DNA from: Candidatus Doudnabacteria bacterium
GTDB lineage: Bacteria > Patescibacteriota > Doudnabacteria > UBA920
DNA length: 20,922 nucleotides
Direction of reading: 5' to 3'
NCBI GenBank assembly: GCA_903913365.1
Contig: CAIWKW010000118.1
Location: 1-20,922, forward strand
The first letter of the stretch is position 1. Each line of letters starts with the position of its first letter. Below the pieces are notes generated by a model that worked only from the letters and a program-made list of their open reading frames with translations, was not told the origin of the DNA and made no database searches. The translations under genes and the position numbers were made by a program. Of this stretch, positions 1 to 6,613 are shown piece by piece.

Positions 1-240
1 TTCATAACGGCAAACATACCAAATAACTTCGGCAAGGCCAATGCTTAAAAACAGGCTGTAAAATTTACCCCTGTATTTGCCGTCTACTGGGGTGGGGGCC
101 AGGGTGGAAGAAATTTTTAAAACAATTGCCAAAAGCACCAAAATTAATCCGCCCAAAAAAAACAGCTTTTCCTGGGGGCTGACAAAAGCAGAGTTAAAGT
201 TAAAAAGATACTCTGGTGAGGCGAGGTATTTTAAATTCAT
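1..240 (-). CDS. Partial hypothetical membrane protein (C-terminus beyond window)
   Basis: An open frame of 80 codons starts at the ATG at 238-240 on the minus strand and runs off the left edge, so only the N-terminus is visible. It begins MNLKYLASPEYLF and contains a hydrophobic segment (about residues 29-43, FFLGGLILVLLAIVL), then a short polar stretch with APTPVDGKYRGKF, then the start of a second hydrophobic segment (LFLSIGLAEVIWYV). This pattern suggests a small multi-pass membrane protein. No Shine-Dalgarno sequence is evident; the upstream DNA is the inverted repeat at 256-373. I do not recognise a family and assign no function. Confidence 0.6.
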   Translation of the reverse strand, partial: MNLKYLASPEYLFNFNSAFVSPQEKLFFLGGLILVLLAIVLKISSTLAPTPVDGKYRGKFYSLFLSIGLAEVIWYVCRYE

Positions 241-255
241 AGTGTACTAATACGC

Positions 256-373
256 GATACTAATATACGAATTTACGAATGTTAACGAAATTAACTAATA
301 ACTGAAAACTAATTTTTTGAAATGCTACATTAGTATTAGTTCGTTTCATTGGTTACATTAGTATATTGGTATC
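256..373. repeat. Imperfect inverted repeat of short degenerate units
   Basis: Arms at 256-300 and 329-373 face each other. Their outer ends match at 12 of 13 positions (256-268 against the complement of 361-373), and the inner parts are looser. Both arms consist of short variants of units such as TACTAAT and TACGAAT spaced about 7-8 nt apart. The element fills the gap between the methyltransferase gene and the partial membrane protein gene. No T-run suited to an intrinsic terminator follows it. Confidence 0.6.
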
Positions 374-392
374 TATTATTAATTGGTTAAAT

Positions 393-920
393 TTATTTTT
401 CAAACAACACCGCGTAATGATAACCGTCAGTCTGCAAATCTTTATCTTTTCTAAAGCCCGCCTGCATCAATAAAACTTCCAGCTTCTCCTGATCAACGCG
501 TTTTTCCATTGCCGGGCCGAAAGGTATGGCCATTTTTTTCCACTCGACAATTAAAACATGGCCTTGGGATTTAAGCAGCCGATAAACATTTTTTATCAGC
601 GCGTCTTTGTTACTTATTTCGTGCAAAATATTGCCAATAATTACCATGTCGCAAGAACCCTGCGGAATATCCAAAAGAGGTTTAGCCAAATCCGCTTGAA
701 CAATTTTCACATTTTTATAACCAAACTGGTTGGCAATAGACACGGTCGCTGCAAGCTTATCCTGCATAACATCCACGGCAATTACAGTACCGCTTGGGCC
801 GATAATTTGAGCGGCAGGCAGAACATAAAACCCGCTGCCGCAGCCCAAATCGGCCACAACATCGCCCTGCATAAGGCCGGACTGAGCTATAACTTCACTT
901 GGATTAAGAAATTTTGACAT
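393..920 (-). CDS. Class I SAM-dependent methyltransferase
   Basis: A 175-residue single-domain Rossmann methyltransferase of the UbiE/Methyltransf_11-like type. Motif I is DLGCGSG at residues 24-30 (SAM glycine loop). The acidic residue ending strand 2 is the Asp in VIAVDV (about 50). VQADL (about 94-98) supplies the adenine-side acid, and CDMVIIGNILHEI (about 110-122) is the motif IV region. The protein lacks any N-terminal targeting or extra substrate domain, so the methyl acceptor cannot be predicted; small molecule, lipid or protein are all possible. The start is the ATG at 918-920, without a clear SD. It lies 96 nt downstream of ymdB, from which it is separated by an inverted repeat, so co-transcription is plausible but not shown. 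The fold assignment is firm, the substrate unknown. Confidence 0.9.
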   Translation of the reverse strand: MSKFLNPSEVIAQSGLMQGDVVADLGCGSGFYVLPAAQIIGPSGTVIAVDVMQDKLAATVSIANQFGYKNVKIVQADLAKPLLDIPQGSCDMVIIGNILHEISNKDALIKNVYRLLKSQGHVLIVEWKKMAIPFGPAMEKRVDQEKLEVLLMQAGFRKDKDLQTDGYHYAVLFEK

Positions 921-925
921 AAGTT

Positions 926-1006
926 AAATGAACAAAAATGACAAAAACGACGGAAATGAGCAAAAATGAACTGCGGTAATTTTTGACAATTTTGTCATTT
1001 TTTTAA
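926..1006. repeat. Inverted repeat of 9-nt A-rich units
   Basis: The left arm carries successive variants of AAAAATGAC (AAAAACGAC, GGAAATGAG and so on). The right arm carries the complementary series. The best core is a perfect 13-nt match, 934-946 against the complement of 990-1002. The element occupies the whole gap between ymdB and the methyltransferase gene. On the minus strand it could also fold as a weak A/U hairpin in the mRNA. Confidence 0.6.
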
Positions 1007-1016
1007 TTTTTGTCAA

Positions 1017-1895
1017 TTAATTTATTTCTTTATATAACTTTTCTATTTTTACCGCTTTCTGATTATCACCAACCTCTATCAGCAAACCATTTATCTGTAA
1101 AATCCCATCTTCTTCCACTTCGTTTTTAAATTTGCTTTCCGGATGCAAAAACTTTTCCAAAACATTTTCTTTTTTCACGCCGATTACCCCGTCGCGCGCG
1201 CCGGTCATTCCGGCATCGGTTGCGTAAGCTGTGCCTTTAGGCAAAACTCTGGCATCGGCCGTGGGCACATGAGTGTGGGTGCCAAAAATTGACGTAATAC
1301 GCCCATCCACATAATAGCCGAAGGCTACTTTTTCGCTTGTGGCCTCCGCATGCAAATCTATTATTATTATATCACCTTTTTGCGACTGCTCGGAAAGAAG
1401 CTTGTCTATAGCCAAAAACGGGCTGGAAATTTCACCATCAAACTGATTTTCCATAAAAACCTGTCCGCTTAGGTTGATAACCAAGAATTGCTGGGCTTTC
1501 TGCTCCCCTTCTCCCCCTTTGGGGGAGATGCCCGAAGGGCAGAGAGGGTGCAGCAACTTTGCAAAACGATAATACCCATAACCGGGAACCGCGCTTTTTT
1601 CACTGCTTAAAGATTCATAATTGGCCGGACGAATGAGTTTTTGGTATTTTTCAAAGCAGGCATCCGCCAGCTGGCTTTTGTTAAAAATATGGTTACCCGA
1701 AGTAAAACAGTCCACTCCAAGTTCATCCACCTCGGCCAAAGTTGCGGGCGTTACCCCTTTGCCGTGCGCCAAGTTCTCTACATTAACAATCACCGCATCC
1801 GGTTGATATTTATCTTTCCACTGGGGCAAGACCTGACGGAGAATTTTCCGTCCGCCTTTGCCGACTATGTCACCGATGAATAAAATTTTAGCCAT
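1017..1895 (-). CDS. ymdB: YmdB-family metallophosphoesterase
   Basis: A 292-residue protein of the TIGR00282/YmdB family, a calcineurin-like dinuclear metallophosphodiesterase. In Bacillus the homologue hydrolyses cyclic nucleotides and is encoded next to rny. Expected metal ligands are visible: GDIVG at 8-12, VENLAHG about 39-45, SGNHIF about 66-71, DLHAEATSEK in the middle and GTHTHVPTAD towards the C-terminus. The ATG abuts the TAA of the upstream hypothetical gene with no gap, suggesting translational coupling. The gene sits two downstream of rny, as in the classical rny-ymdB pair. An oddity is an in-frame palindromic insertion at about residues 114-132 (LHPLCPSGISPKGGEGEQ) between YGYYRF and the FLVINLSG strand. 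It falls in a region where family members have no such residues and should lie in a surface loop. The family call is secure; the native substrate is not known. Confidence 0.93.
   Translation of the reverse strand: MAKILFIGDIVGKGGRKILRQVLPQWKDKYQPDAVIVNVENLAHGKGVTPATLAEVDELGVDCFTSGNHIFNKSQLADACFEKYQKLIRPANYESLSSEKSAVPGYGYYRFAKLLHPLCPSGISPKGGEGEQKAQQFLVINLSGQVFMENQFDGEISSPFLAIDKLLSEQSQKGDIIIIDLHAEATSEKVAFGYYVDGRITSIFGTHTHVPTADARVLPKGTAYATDAGMTGARDGVIGVKKENVLEKFLHPESKFKNEVEEDGILQINGLLIEVGDNQKAVKIEKLYKEIN
1510..1541. repeat. Paired mini-hairpin palindrome inserted within ymdB
   Basis: Two adjacent perfect hairpins with 3-nt loops lie inside the ymdB frame. The first has an 8-bp stem, 1510-1517 with 1521-1528 (TCTCCCCC/GGGGGAGA, loop TTT). 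The second has a 5-bp stem, 1529-1533 with 1537-1541 (TGCCC/GGGCA, loop GAA). They encode the glycine/proline-rich insert of YmdB. The layout resembles Rickettsia palindromic elements that persist inside proteins. Confidence 0.75.
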
Positions 1896-2543
1896 TTACT
1901 TAATAACCCTAGTTATTTTATGTCCAATATGAATGCCATTTGAAATCTGAGGTGCATGGTTAGGGATACCCAACTCGTTACCGCCGCCATTTATAATCAC
2001 AGATCCTTCCCACCTTTCAAGTCGAGCGTCAAATATAGGATTATAACCCTCAATATTTAATTCAACAGGGTGAGAGCCAACAGATAAAGGAACTGTTTGT
2101 ATCGCCGTTCCCAATAAAGCGTTATAGCGGCGTTCTTGTGCTTCTCGGACAATGTTAAAAATTCTTTCTTGTTCGGCTGGGCTGATAAAGAATATTTCTT
2201 TTGTCATAAATTGCCTACTTCCTAAGCCAAACTTGCCCCCTTCAGCCTTAATCCTCTGAGAGTGGCCAGTGGGCAAAATAAAATATACAGATCCCTGGTC
2301 AGTCTGAAAAATATGACTAAATCGGGATTGCTCTTTTATTAGATTATCTATTAGCCCCCTAACTGCTTCATCGTAAGCGCTTTTATAAGTGGCTTCATCC
2401 GTTTTACCTTCATTGTTTTTATAGTTGAAATACCTGGGAAACGATTTATATTTCTGCACTAATAACTTATCAAGCTCATCTGGAGTGTAAAAATTTTGGG
2501 TAATTTCAGCTTGGGCCAATTGATTGTTTTCACTATCTCGCAT
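1896..2543 (-). CDS. Hypothetical protein between rny and ymdB
   Basis: An open frame that I do not recognise. From the ATG at 2541-2543 it encodes 215 residues beginning MRDSENNQLAQAEITQNF. A TTG two codons upstream is possible but less likely. It overlaps the 3' end of rny by 11 nt, and its TAA directly abuts the ymdB ATG, so the three genes are almost certainly one transcriptional and translational unit. The protein is soluble, with no signal peptide or membrane helix. It has a charged helical middle (SPAEQERIFNIVREAQERRYN), then a probably beta-rich C-terminal half with VELNIEGYNPIFDARLERW and INGGGNELG. No catalytic motif stands out. The context suggests a partner or regulator in RNA turnover, which is inference only. 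Confidence 0.75.
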   Translation of the reverse strand: MRDSENNQLAQAEITQNFYTPDELDKLLVQKYKSFPRYFNYKNNEGKTDEATYKSAYDEAVRGLIDNLIKEQSRFSHIFQTDQGSVYFILPTGHSQRIKAEGGKFGLGSRQFMTKEIFFISPAEQERIFNIVREAQERRYNALLGTAIQTVPLSVGSHPVELNIEGYNPIFDARLERWEGSVIINGGGNELGIPNHAPQISNGIHIGHKITRVIK

Positions 2544-4071
2544 ATTCAATTACTCTAGTTTCTCTAATTACATGTACTTTAATTTCCCCTGGGAACTTGA
2601 GTTCGTTTTCCAAACGGTTGGCAATTTCACGGGCCAATTTTTGGCAGGCCAAGTCGTCCAGCTTTTCAGGTTTTACGAATACGCGGATTTCACGTCCGCC
2701 CATAATGGCGTAAGTTTTTTCCACGCCTTCAAAGCTATTGGCAATATTTTCCAAATCGGTTAAGCGCTTAATATAATTTTCCAGGCTGTCTTTGCGGGCT
2801 CCCGGTCGCGCTCCGGAAATGTTGTCACAGGCATCCACAATTATGGCTTCAACGCTAACAGCTGCCTGAGTTTTGCCCGTAACGTCCGTGTCCGCGTGGT
2901 GGGAAGAAATAGCTTCCACCACACGTTTGTCCAAATTAAACTTTTCGGCAATCTTTTTGCCAATTTCCACGTGAGTGCCTTCCAAATCCTGGTCCAAGGC
3001 TTTGCCAATATCGTGAAGCAGTGCTCCCTGTTTGGTAATTTGCACATCGGCTCCAAGTTCCTCGGCCATAAGCGCGCCAATTTTAGCCATTTCCACGGAA
3101 TGCCTTAAAATATTTTGGCCATAAGAGGTTCTAAACAGCAAGCGTCCGATTAAGTGCACCAATTTTGGCGGGAAAGAAGTAATGCCTAGTTCGTAAACGG
3201 CCTGTTCGCCGGCTTGCTTAATTTGTTCGTTAATTTCCGCTTTGCTTTTTTCATAAGCTTCTTCAATTCTGGCCGGATGAATACGTCCGTCGGCAAGCAA
3301 TTTTTCCAAAGTGAGTTTGGCAATATGCCTGCGAATGGAATTAAAGCCGCTAATTACCACGGTATCCGGGCTGTCGTCAATTAAAATTTCCACGCCCATC
3401 ATTTGTTCAAAAGCGCGAATATTTCTGCCTTCTTTACCAATAATGCGCCCTTTCATTTCTTCGCTGGGAATTTGCACCGTGGTGGTGGTAACTTCCGCGG
3501 TAACTTCCGATGCCACGCGCTCAATTGCCTGAGCCACAATATTGCGCCCGTCGCGTTCGGCATTTTCATGCGTCTCATTCATTAACTTTTTATACAAGCC
3601 AACCATTTCCTCTTTCACGGACTTTTCCGCGTTATCCAAAAGGACTTGGGAAGCCTGTTCCCTGGTCATGCCGGCAATTTTCTCCAAATTGGCCAGCTGT
3701 CTGGTCTTCATTTCCTTAATTTCTTCCTGAATCTGCTTTATTTGCTCGCCTTTTGCTTCAAGGTCGGCTTTTTGCCTATCCAAAGTACCGGACTTTTGAT
3801 CCAGTTCTTTTTCGCGTCGGTCAATTCTTTCTTCAAACCTGACAATTTGATTGCGAAAATCCGACTCCTGCTTTTTGGCCTGGTCGATTATTTCCAGGGA
3901 CCTGGTTTTGGCTTCCAGCAACAGTTCCTTTTCTCGGTTCTTGGCGTCTTCCAAAATCTTTTCGGCTTTGCTTTCGGCTGTGCCGATTTTTTTGGATACC
4001 ACCGATTGCCTGAATAAATAGCCAGCCAGAGCTCCAACCACCAAACCTACAACAATATAAATTATAAACAT
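2533..4071 (-). CDS. rny: Ribonuclease Y
   Basis: A 512-residue membrane-anchored endoribonuclease that initiates mRNA decay. Order of parts: an N-terminal membrane helix (residues about 2-20, FIIYIVVGLVVGALAGYLF), a long charged coiled coil (about 28-190), a KH RNA-binding domain with the GxxG loop IIGKEGRN (about 210-217), and an HD phosphohydrolase domain containing ILRHSVEMAK (about 321-330) and the metal-binding LLHDIGKALD (His353-Asp354), followed by THVEIG and SSHHAD. The length equals that of the Bacillus enzyme. The ATG is at 4069-4071; only a weak AGG precedes it. A near-consensus promoter lies about 200 nt upstream, leaving a long leader with a terminator-like hairpin close to the start codon. 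The next two genes overlap or abut, forming an rny-hypothetical-ymdB unit. Confidence 0.97.
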   Translation of the reverse strand: MFIIYIVVGLVVGALAGYLFRQSVVSKKIGTAESKAEKILEDAKNREKELLLEAKTRSLEIIDQAKKQESDFRNQIVRFEERIDRREKELDQKSGTLDRQKADLEAKGEQIKQIQEEIKEMKTRQLANLEKIAGMTREQASQVLLDNAEKSVKEEMVGLYKKLMNETHENAERDGRNIVAQAIERVASEVTAEVTTTTVQIPSEEMKGRIIGKEGRNIRAFEQMMGVEILIDDSPDTVVISGFNSIRRHIAKLTLEKLLADGRIHPARIEEAYEKSKAEINEQIKQAGEQAVYELGITSFPPKLVHLIGRLLFRTSYGQNILRHSVEMAKIGALMAEELGADVQITKQGALLHDIGKALDQDLEGTHVEIGKKIAEKFNLDKRVVEAISSHHADTDVTGKTQAAVSVEAIIVDACDNISGARPGARKDSLENYIKRLTDLENIANSFEGVEKTYAIMGGREIRVFVKPEKLDDLACQKLAREIANRLENELKFPGEIKVHVIRETRVIEYAR

Positions 4072-4113
4072 AAAAAACCTTACATCCGCAGGCGTAAAGC
4101 AAAGTAAAACGGC

Positions 4114-4136
4114 AAAAAGCTAATTTTTAATTAGCT
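4114..4136 (-). terminator. Terminator-like hairpin in the rny leader
   Basis: A perfect 8-bp stem, 4118-4125 with 4129-4136 (AGCTAATT/AATTAGCT, loop of 3), is followed on the minus strand by a T-run (4114-4118). It sits about 43 nt upstream of the rny ATG and downstream of the predicted rny promoter. It could therefore attenuate rny rather than end another transcript. The stem is A/U-rich, so strength is doubtful. Confidence 0.45.
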
Positions 4137-4273
4137 GAGAGTTTTTCTTAAAGAGATTTTTCTAACGATAAATAACACGTGTAAAATATTCAGTTTAAAA
4201 AAGACACTTTTTTCGCTTTTTACTTACCTTAAACACTGCTGCGGAAAATTAATCAGTATACTCAATTAAGCCA

Positions 4274-4302
4274 ATAATATCACAGTTTGCGCCCTCTGTC
4301 AA
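4274..4302 (-). promoter_or_regulatory. Sigma70-type promoter for rny
   Basis: On the minus strand a perfect -35 TTGACA (4297-4302) is followed after exactly 17 nt by a -10 TATTAT (4274-4279, five of six consensus positions). The predicted start of transcription is near 4266, giving a leader of about 195 nt before rny. Confidence 0.75.
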
Positions 4303-4316
4303 AGTCAGGCTATACT
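4287..4316 (+). promoter_or_regulatory. Candidate promoter for sodA
   Basis: TATACT at 4311-4316 is a good -10 hexamer. A weak -35, TTGCGC (4287-4292), lies 18 nt upstream and inside the rny promoter spacer. If both are real the divergent promoters overlap and should compete for polymerase. Confidence 0.4.
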
Positions 4317-4418
4317 ATAAGCAAGCAGGAATTAGGAGGTAGTGGGTAGGTAGGAAAACTGTCCTATTCATAATTCTTAATTCTATATTCAAAATTCTAA
4401 TCCAAAGAAAGGACCTAT

Positions 4419-5000
4419 ATGAAGTACACACTTCCGGAGCTATCATACTCCTTTGATGCTCTAGAGCCCTACATAGATGCCAAGACTATGGAAATTCACT
4501 ATAGCAAGCATCACCAAACCTACGCCGACAAATTAAACGCCGTTCTGGAAAAATATCCGGATTTGGCGGAAAAGCCCTTGGAAGACCTTCTCCGCGGCCT
4601 AGATGGCTTATCTATCCCAGACGCGGATAAACTGGCTCTAAAAAACCACGGCGGCGGATTCCTTAACCATTCTTTATACTGGTCCGTTATGGGTCCGGAA
4701 AAAGAAATAGATGAAAGACTGGTTAACGATATAAAAGACACTTTTGGTTCGGTGGACGAGTTTAAAAAACAGTTTACCGATGTTGCTGTTAAGCTGTTCG
4801 GCAGCGGCTGGGCATGGCTCGCTCGCGACGAAAACGGCAAACTGCATATGCACGGCCTGCCAAACCAAGACTCCCCCCTTCTCCACGGCCACGTTCCGAT
4901 AATCGGCCTGGACGTTTGGGAACACGCGTATTATTTAAAGTACCAAAATAAAAGGCCGGAATACATAGAAAACTGGTGGAAAGTACTTAAGCTTATATAA
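4419..5000 (+). CDS. sodA: Superoxide dismutase (Mn/Fe type, probably Mn)
   Basis: A 193-residue enzyme that dismutates superoxide to hydrogen peroxide and oxygen in the cytoplasm (no signal peptide). The four metal ligands are present: His27 (EIHYSKHH), His84 (FLNHSLYW), Asp165 and His169 (DVWEHAYYLKY). The second-sphere Gln is in LPNQDSP (about 150), and GGG precedes the second His motif. Both features are typical of Mn-using rather than Fe-using members, although cambialistic use cannot be excluded. The start is the ATG after AAAGGA at 4408-4413 with 5-nt spacing, one of few clear SDs in the window. The gene stands alone on the plus strand between divergent rny and convergent rplS, so it is probably monocistronic. 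It implies at least intermittent oxygen exposure. Confidence 0.97.
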   Translation: MKYTLPELSYSFDALEPYIDAKTMEIHYSKHHQTYADKLNAVLEKYPDLAEKPLEDLLRGLDGLSIPDADKLALKNHGGGFLNHSLYWSVMGPEKEIDERLVNDIKDTFGSVDEFKKQFTDVAVKLFGSGWAWLARDENGKLHMHGLPNQDSPLLHGHVPIIGLDVWEHAYYLKYQNKRPEYIENWWKVLKLI

Positions 5001-5074
5001 ATCACACTGGCTGGGCCCTGTACCCGAATCAGATGAGTGGTAGGGATAGGAAGCACTAAAATTAATTTAGAATT

Positions 5075-5110
5075 TAAAAAACCGCTCCAAATTATAGGAG
5101 CGGTTTTTTT
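5075..5110. terminator. Bidirectional terminator between sodA and rplS
   Basis: A 7-bp G/C-rich core, CCGCTCC (5082-5088) with GGAGCGG (5097-5103), has a loop of 8 nt. It is extended by an A-run on one side and a T7 on the other, so either strand reads stem then U-run. It sits between convergent genes and should serve both. Confidence 0.92.
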
Positions 5111-5120
5111 ATTAAAATAT

Positions 5121-5486
5121 TTATTCTTTCTTGCTCTTCTTTACAACCTTGGTTTTTCTTACTCTCGGCAAGCCGTCTTGGCGGTCTCTAACGTAGTAAA
5201 GCTTGGCTTTGGTAACAATGGAAGGTTTAACAACTTCCAGTTTGGCAATGTTTGGGGAATGCAAAGGGAAAATTCTTTCCACGCCAACGCCGTAAGAAAT
5301 TTTGCGGACCATAAAGGTGGAATTTACGCCTGTGCCGCCTTTGCGGGCAATAACCAAGCCTTCAAAAATTTGCACGCGCTCTTTACTGCCTTCTTTAATG
5401 CGCTGGTGAACCTTAACCACATCGCCGACTTTAAAATCAGGCAAAGTTTTTATTTGGGAGTCGCTGAGGTTTTTTACTAATTTCAT
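5121..5486 (-). CDS. rplS: 50S ribosomal protein L19
   Basis: A 121-residue L19 of the large subunit, which lies at the interface with the 30S subunit. The family core is clear: DFKVGDVVKVHQRIKEG, ERVQIFEGLVIARKGGTGVNSTFMVRKISYGVGVERIFP, then HSPNIAKLEVV and a basic C-terminal tail ending KVVKKSKKE. The length is normal. The ATG is at 5484-5486; no SD is visible, and the DNA just upstream is an AATTATG heptad repeat. It is the last gene of the rpsP-khpA-trmD-rluD-rplS minus-strand cluster and ends at the shared terminator with sodA. Confidence 0.97.
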   Translation of the reverse strand: MKLVKNLSDSQIKTLPDFKVGDVVKVHQRIKEGSKERVQIFEGLVIARKGGTGVNSTFMVRKISYGVGVERIFPLHSPNIAKLEVVKPSIVTKAKLYYVRDRQDGLPRVRKTKVVKKSKKE

Positions 5487-5493
5487 AGGACAT

Positions 5494-5565
5494 GAATTAT
5501 GAAGTATGAATTATGAATTATGAAACGGGTTTCTACCCTAATTCCTAATTCTTAATTCCTAATTC
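5494..5565. repeat. Inverted repeat of GAATTAT/GAATTAG heptads
   Basis: The left arm, 5494-5522, is four tandem 7-nt units (GAATTAT, GAAGTAT, GAATTAT, GAATTAT). The right arm, 5537-5565, is the complement of GAATTAG, GAATTAA, GAATTAG, GAATTAG. Arms pair at 24 of 29 positions, and each mismatch falls at or near the same place within a unit. The element fills the rluD-rplS gap and reaches within 8 nt of the rplS start codon. Confidence 0.8.
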
Positions 5566-5572
5566 GTTTAGT

Positions 5573-6547
5573 TTATAAAGTCTTAACTATCTTACTTCCT
5601 AAATTTACTAAAACTTCTTTCAAATCTGGAGAAAGCTCGCTCTCCGCTTCTATCCAGGTTTTGTCCGGCAACTGCACTTCTATCTTTTTTGCGTGGAGGA
5701 ATTGCCTGCCGAGTCCCTCAAGTTTAACTCTTTTTCCGCCGTACAGTTCGTCTCCCATTAAAGGATTTCCTACGGAAGAAAGGTGTACGCGTATCTGATG
5801 AGTTCTGCCTGTATGCAATTTTACCAGAATTAGGGTGTATTTGTCAACGCCGCCGGTAAGCTCCTCCAAAACCTTATATTCGGTTAAGGCCTGTTTCGGG
5901 TTATCAGGATTTTTCACGGTCTGCTTTCTAAAATCCGTCTTGCTTTTGCCAATAGGCGTTTCTATAAACCCTTGGCGTTTTTCCATGTGTCCCAAAACCA
6001 AAGCCAGATATTCTTTTTTAATTTTCCGCTCGGCAAACGCGTCTTTTAAAAACTCGTACATCTCCTGGGTCTTTGCCACCAAAATAATACCGCTGGTGTC
6101 TTTGTCGAGCCTATGGACAATACCTGGACGGTGTTCTTCTCCGACTATCGCGATATCATTTCCGCCGGAGGCGGATCCGCCTTTGGCGGAAAAATGATAC
6201 AAAAGTGCCGAAGCCAATGTTTCACCTTTAAAACCAGCTCCCGGATGAACCACCATACCCGCAGGCTTGTCAATTATTAAAAGCTCATTATTGTTATACA
6301 AAATTTTTAATGGGGTGTTTGTTGGCTTAATTACTGACCACTGATTGCTTGCAACTGATTGTTTATAACTTATCTTGTCGCTTAACCTAACCACAAACTT
6401 ACTGGATGTTATCAGCTCCCCGTTAACCAAAACCAACCCGGCTTCTATGTCGCGCTGAATCTGGCTTCGAGAAATTTCCGGAAGCATTTTGGCCAAATAC
6501 TTATCCAGCCGGGTTTTAAATTCTTCAACTATCAGATTGTGATCCAT
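5573..6547 (-). CDS. rluD: 23S rRNA pseudouridine synthase, RluD/RluA family
   Basis: A 324-residue RluA-family enzyme that isomerises uridines in large-subunit rRNA. An S4-type RNA-binding domain occupies the first 60 residues (TRLDKYLAKMLPEISRSQIQRDIEAGLVLVNG with internal variation). The catalytic domain contains IDKPAGMVVHPGAG (about 92-105) and the active-site motif RPGIVHRLDKDTSG with catalytic Asp148. ALTEYKVLE, HTGRTHQIRVHL and GDELYGG follow. Two segments look foreign: YKQSVASNQWSVIKPT (about 61-76), encoded by a heptad-type repeat in the linker after the S4 domain, and SAKGGSASGG (about 120-129), encoded by a double palindrome. Both are in frame and outside the conserved motifs, so the enzyme is probably active. 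Family is sure; RluD rather than another RluA member is likely. Confidence 0.92.
   Translation of the reverse strand: MDHNLIVEEFKTRLDKYLAKMLPEISRSQIQRDIEAGLVLVNGELITSSKFVVRLSDKISYKQSVASNQWSVIKPTNTPLKILYNNNELLIIDKPAGMVVHPGAGFKGETLASALLYHFSAKGGSASGGNDIAIVGEEHRPGIVHRLDKDTSGIILVAKTQEMYEFLKDAFAERKIKKEYLALVLGHMEKRQGFIETPIGKSKTDFRKQTVKNPDNPKQALTEYKVLEELTGGVDKYTLILVKLHTGRTHQIRVHLSSVGNPLMGDELYGGKRVKLEGLGRQFLHAKKIEVQLPDKTWIEAESELSPDLKEVLVNLGSKIVKTL
6154..6199. repeat. Paired mini-hairpin palindrome within rluD
   Basis: Two back-to-back 6-bp hairpins with 3-nt loops: TCCGCC/GGCGGA at 6161-6175 (loop GGA) and again at 6176-6190 (loop TTT). They are flanked by an imperfect ATCATTT/AAAATGAT pair, so the whole unit is also a larger near-palindrome. 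It is translated as the Gly/Ser/Ala/Lys insert of RluD. Confidence 0.8.
6320..6367. repeat. Heptad-unit repeat within rluD
   Basis: Read on the minus strand this stretch contains CAATCAG, TTGCAAG, CAATCAG, TGGTCAG in a 7-nt register. It encodes the YKQSVASNQWSVI linker after the S4 domain. This DNA resembles the intergenic tandem-unit elements elsewhere in the window rather than conserved RluD coding sequence. Confidence 0.65.
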
Positions 6548-6559
6548 AGGAAATGAAGT

Positions 6560-6608
6560 AAGAATTATGAATTAAGGCCGTATCGCCTACCCTTATTTCA
6601 TACTTCTT
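6560..6608. repeat. Inverted repeat of AGAATTATGAA units between trmD and rluD
   Basis: Arms 6560-6577 and 6591-6608 pair at 16 of 18 positions around a 13-nt centre. Related AATTC-type units continue to about 6620 and therefore contribute the last codons and the stop of trmD (TAA at 6614-6616). On the left the element ends 12 nt before the rluD start. Confidence 0.75.
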
Positions 6609-6613
6609 TATTC

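Larger units (their letters stand above)
4072..4418. other. Divergent rny/sodA intergenic region, 347 nt, no gene
   Basis: This gap carries the rny promoter and leader on the minus strand, a candidate overlapping sodA promoter on the plus strand, and a terminator-like hairpin near rny. There is also a short A6/T6 inverted repeat at about 4197-4213. An imperfect AATTC-type repeat lies at about 4329-4402 (CAGGAATTAGG against CCTATTCATAATTCTTAATTC), ending a few nt before the sodA SD. I see no credible small ORF or RNA gene. Confidence 0.6.

Noticed and set aside
3646..4017. Long plus-strand open frame opposite the rny coiled coil
   Set aside because: It is antisense to a fully conserved rny, has no SD, and its Phe/Leu-rich product is simply the complement of Lys/Glu-rich codons.
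4335..4353. Strong SD-like AGGAGGT followed by GTG upstream of sodA
   Set aside because: The GTG opens only three codons before TAG, so it is not a useful ORF. The sequence belongs to a repeat-like stretch.
5037..5480. 147-codon plus-strand open frame across the terminator and rplS
   Set aside because: It runs through a strong bidirectional terminator and is antisense to L19; no family features are seen.
5494..5565. Possible CRISPR array suggested by tandem AATTATG units
   Set aside because: Units are 7 nt without spacers, there are no cas genes, and arms are inverted relative to each other.
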